Source: Methanosarcinaceae archaeon (GTDB taxonomy: Archaea > Halobacteriota > Methanosarcinia > Methanosarcinales > Methanosarcinaceae). Taken from it: DNA of 64,000 nt. The notes beneath the pieces are model-generated. The model did no database searches, was not told the origin of the DNA, and saw only the letters and a program-made list of their open reading frames with translations. The stretch is taken from contig JAIPUR010000010.1 in assembly GCA_020055655.1 (NCBI GenBank), forward strand, positions 1 to 64,000. The letters run 5' to 3'. Numbering within the stretch: position 1 is the stretch's first letter; every line of letters begins with the position of its first letter. Made by a program: the position numbers and the translations under genes. Below are positions 63,701 through 64,000 of the stretch, piece after piece.

Positions 63701-64000
63701 ATGTGGCGTGAAATATCAAAGATAGGAAAAAAACTTGTGGATAATGGGCTGGTTGAATCACACTTTGGAAATATTAGTGTGAGGACTGGCAGCCGGATGG
63801 TAATTACACGAAGTGGTGCCGCACTCGATGAAATTAATGAGAACAGTGTCGTTGAAGTTTCAATTGAAGGTAGTAGCCCACTTGATATGATCGCCTCTTC
63901 AGAGGCCGTTGTGCACCGTACGATCTACAAAAGTAGCCCGGCACTTGCTATAGTTCATGCCCACTGTCCATTTGCCGTGACCCAATCACTTCTCGCTGAA
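63701..64000 (+). CDS. Class II aldolase/adducin-family protein, N-terminal part (runs off the window)
   Basis: The first 100 residues of an aldolase. It begins MWREISKIGKKLVDNGLVES, continues HFGNISVRTGSRMVITRSG (Gly-Asn substrate/metal region) and has the zinc-ligand motif IVHAHCPFAVTQS. The family includes fuculose-1-phosphate aldolase and the M. jannaschii enzyme that makes lactaldehyde for F420. The specific reaction here cannot be told. The ribosome-binding site is AGGTG, eight bases before the ATG. Confidence 0.9.
   Translation, partial: MWREISKIGKKLVDNGLVESHFGNISVRTGSRMVITRSGAALDEINENSVVEVSIEGSSPLDMIASSEAVVHRTIYKSSPALAIVHAHCPFAVTQSLLAE

Overview
The window is from a methanogenic archaeon, most likely a methylotrophic member of the Methanosarcinaceae (Methanolobus/Methanococcoides-like). 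It holds a complete mtrEDCBAFGH operon, the YcaO/TfuA pair linked to McrA thioglycine formation, an S-layer protein with the duplicated Methanosarcinales domain, a type II thermosome, RadB, Orc1/Cdc6, SRP19, Sec61-beta and archaeal-type BRE/TATA promoters. The genus is inferred from gene content; I could not search databases. No insertion sequence, CRISPR array, integrase or rRNA was seen. One tRNA gene (Thr, UGU) is present.

Layout. 1-5.3 kb: the edge of a conserved hypothetical gene, then the membrane methyltransferase operon mtr on the minus strand, with a terminator folded over the mtrH stop codon. 5.5-14.4 kb: housekeeping genes (U32-like protein, sugar-phosphate isomerase-like TIM barrel, UspA, DUF5806, SRP19, Sec61-beta, MtnA, HD phosphohydrolase, TrmI, RadB). 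14.7-18.2 kb: a class III ribonucleotide reductase operon (redoxin, nrdD, nrdG). 18.2-24 kb: DUF4349 lipoprotein, ThiL and a 1242-residue S-layer-type protein. 24-27.4 kb: an HTH regulator divergent from an SsuABC/TauABC-like importer. 27.4-30.8 kb: bactofilin-like protein, soluble PAS histidine kinase and a QW-repeat protein.

31-41.4 kb is a metal/redox island. It has DUF169, an Mrp/ApbC carrier, DUF134 regulator, UppP, two NifX-like proteins, two MinD-type ATPases with inserted 2x[4Fe-4S] domains, DUF1847 and an MBL hydrolase. Its composition resembles the 'orange protein' (ORP) Mo/Fe-S gene sets of anaerobes. Inside it lies a compact three-gene operon with overlapping ends: a DUF1858 plus solute-binding-fold protein without a signal peptide, a HypB/UreG-like GTPase, and an ABC ATPase with an unusual N-terminus. 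No permease is present. This is the best candidate for an undescribed system.

41.8-49.7 kb: MBL-rhodanese protein, a DtxR-like metal regulator with twin palindromic operators, ZnuABC-like zinc import with a His-rich binding loop, tfuA/ycaO, a haem c-type lipoprotein and a 49-residue protein with a strong ribosome-binding site. 49.8-54.4 kb: cysteine desulfurase, Orc1/Cdc6, thermosome, DUF5350. 54.5-64 kb: YkgJ-type protein, MFS exporter, radical SAM protein, then the UbiD decarboxylase and two AcnX subunits that form the central steps of the archaeal modified mevalonate pathway. A lone ABC ATPase, a second (membrane) histidine kinase, tRNA-Thr and a partial class II aldolase complete the window.

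A recurrent structural theme is a transcription-terminator-like hairpin folded directly over the stop codon (mtrH, S-layer gene, 49-residue gene, DUF5350, and a convergent pair at 42.1 kb).
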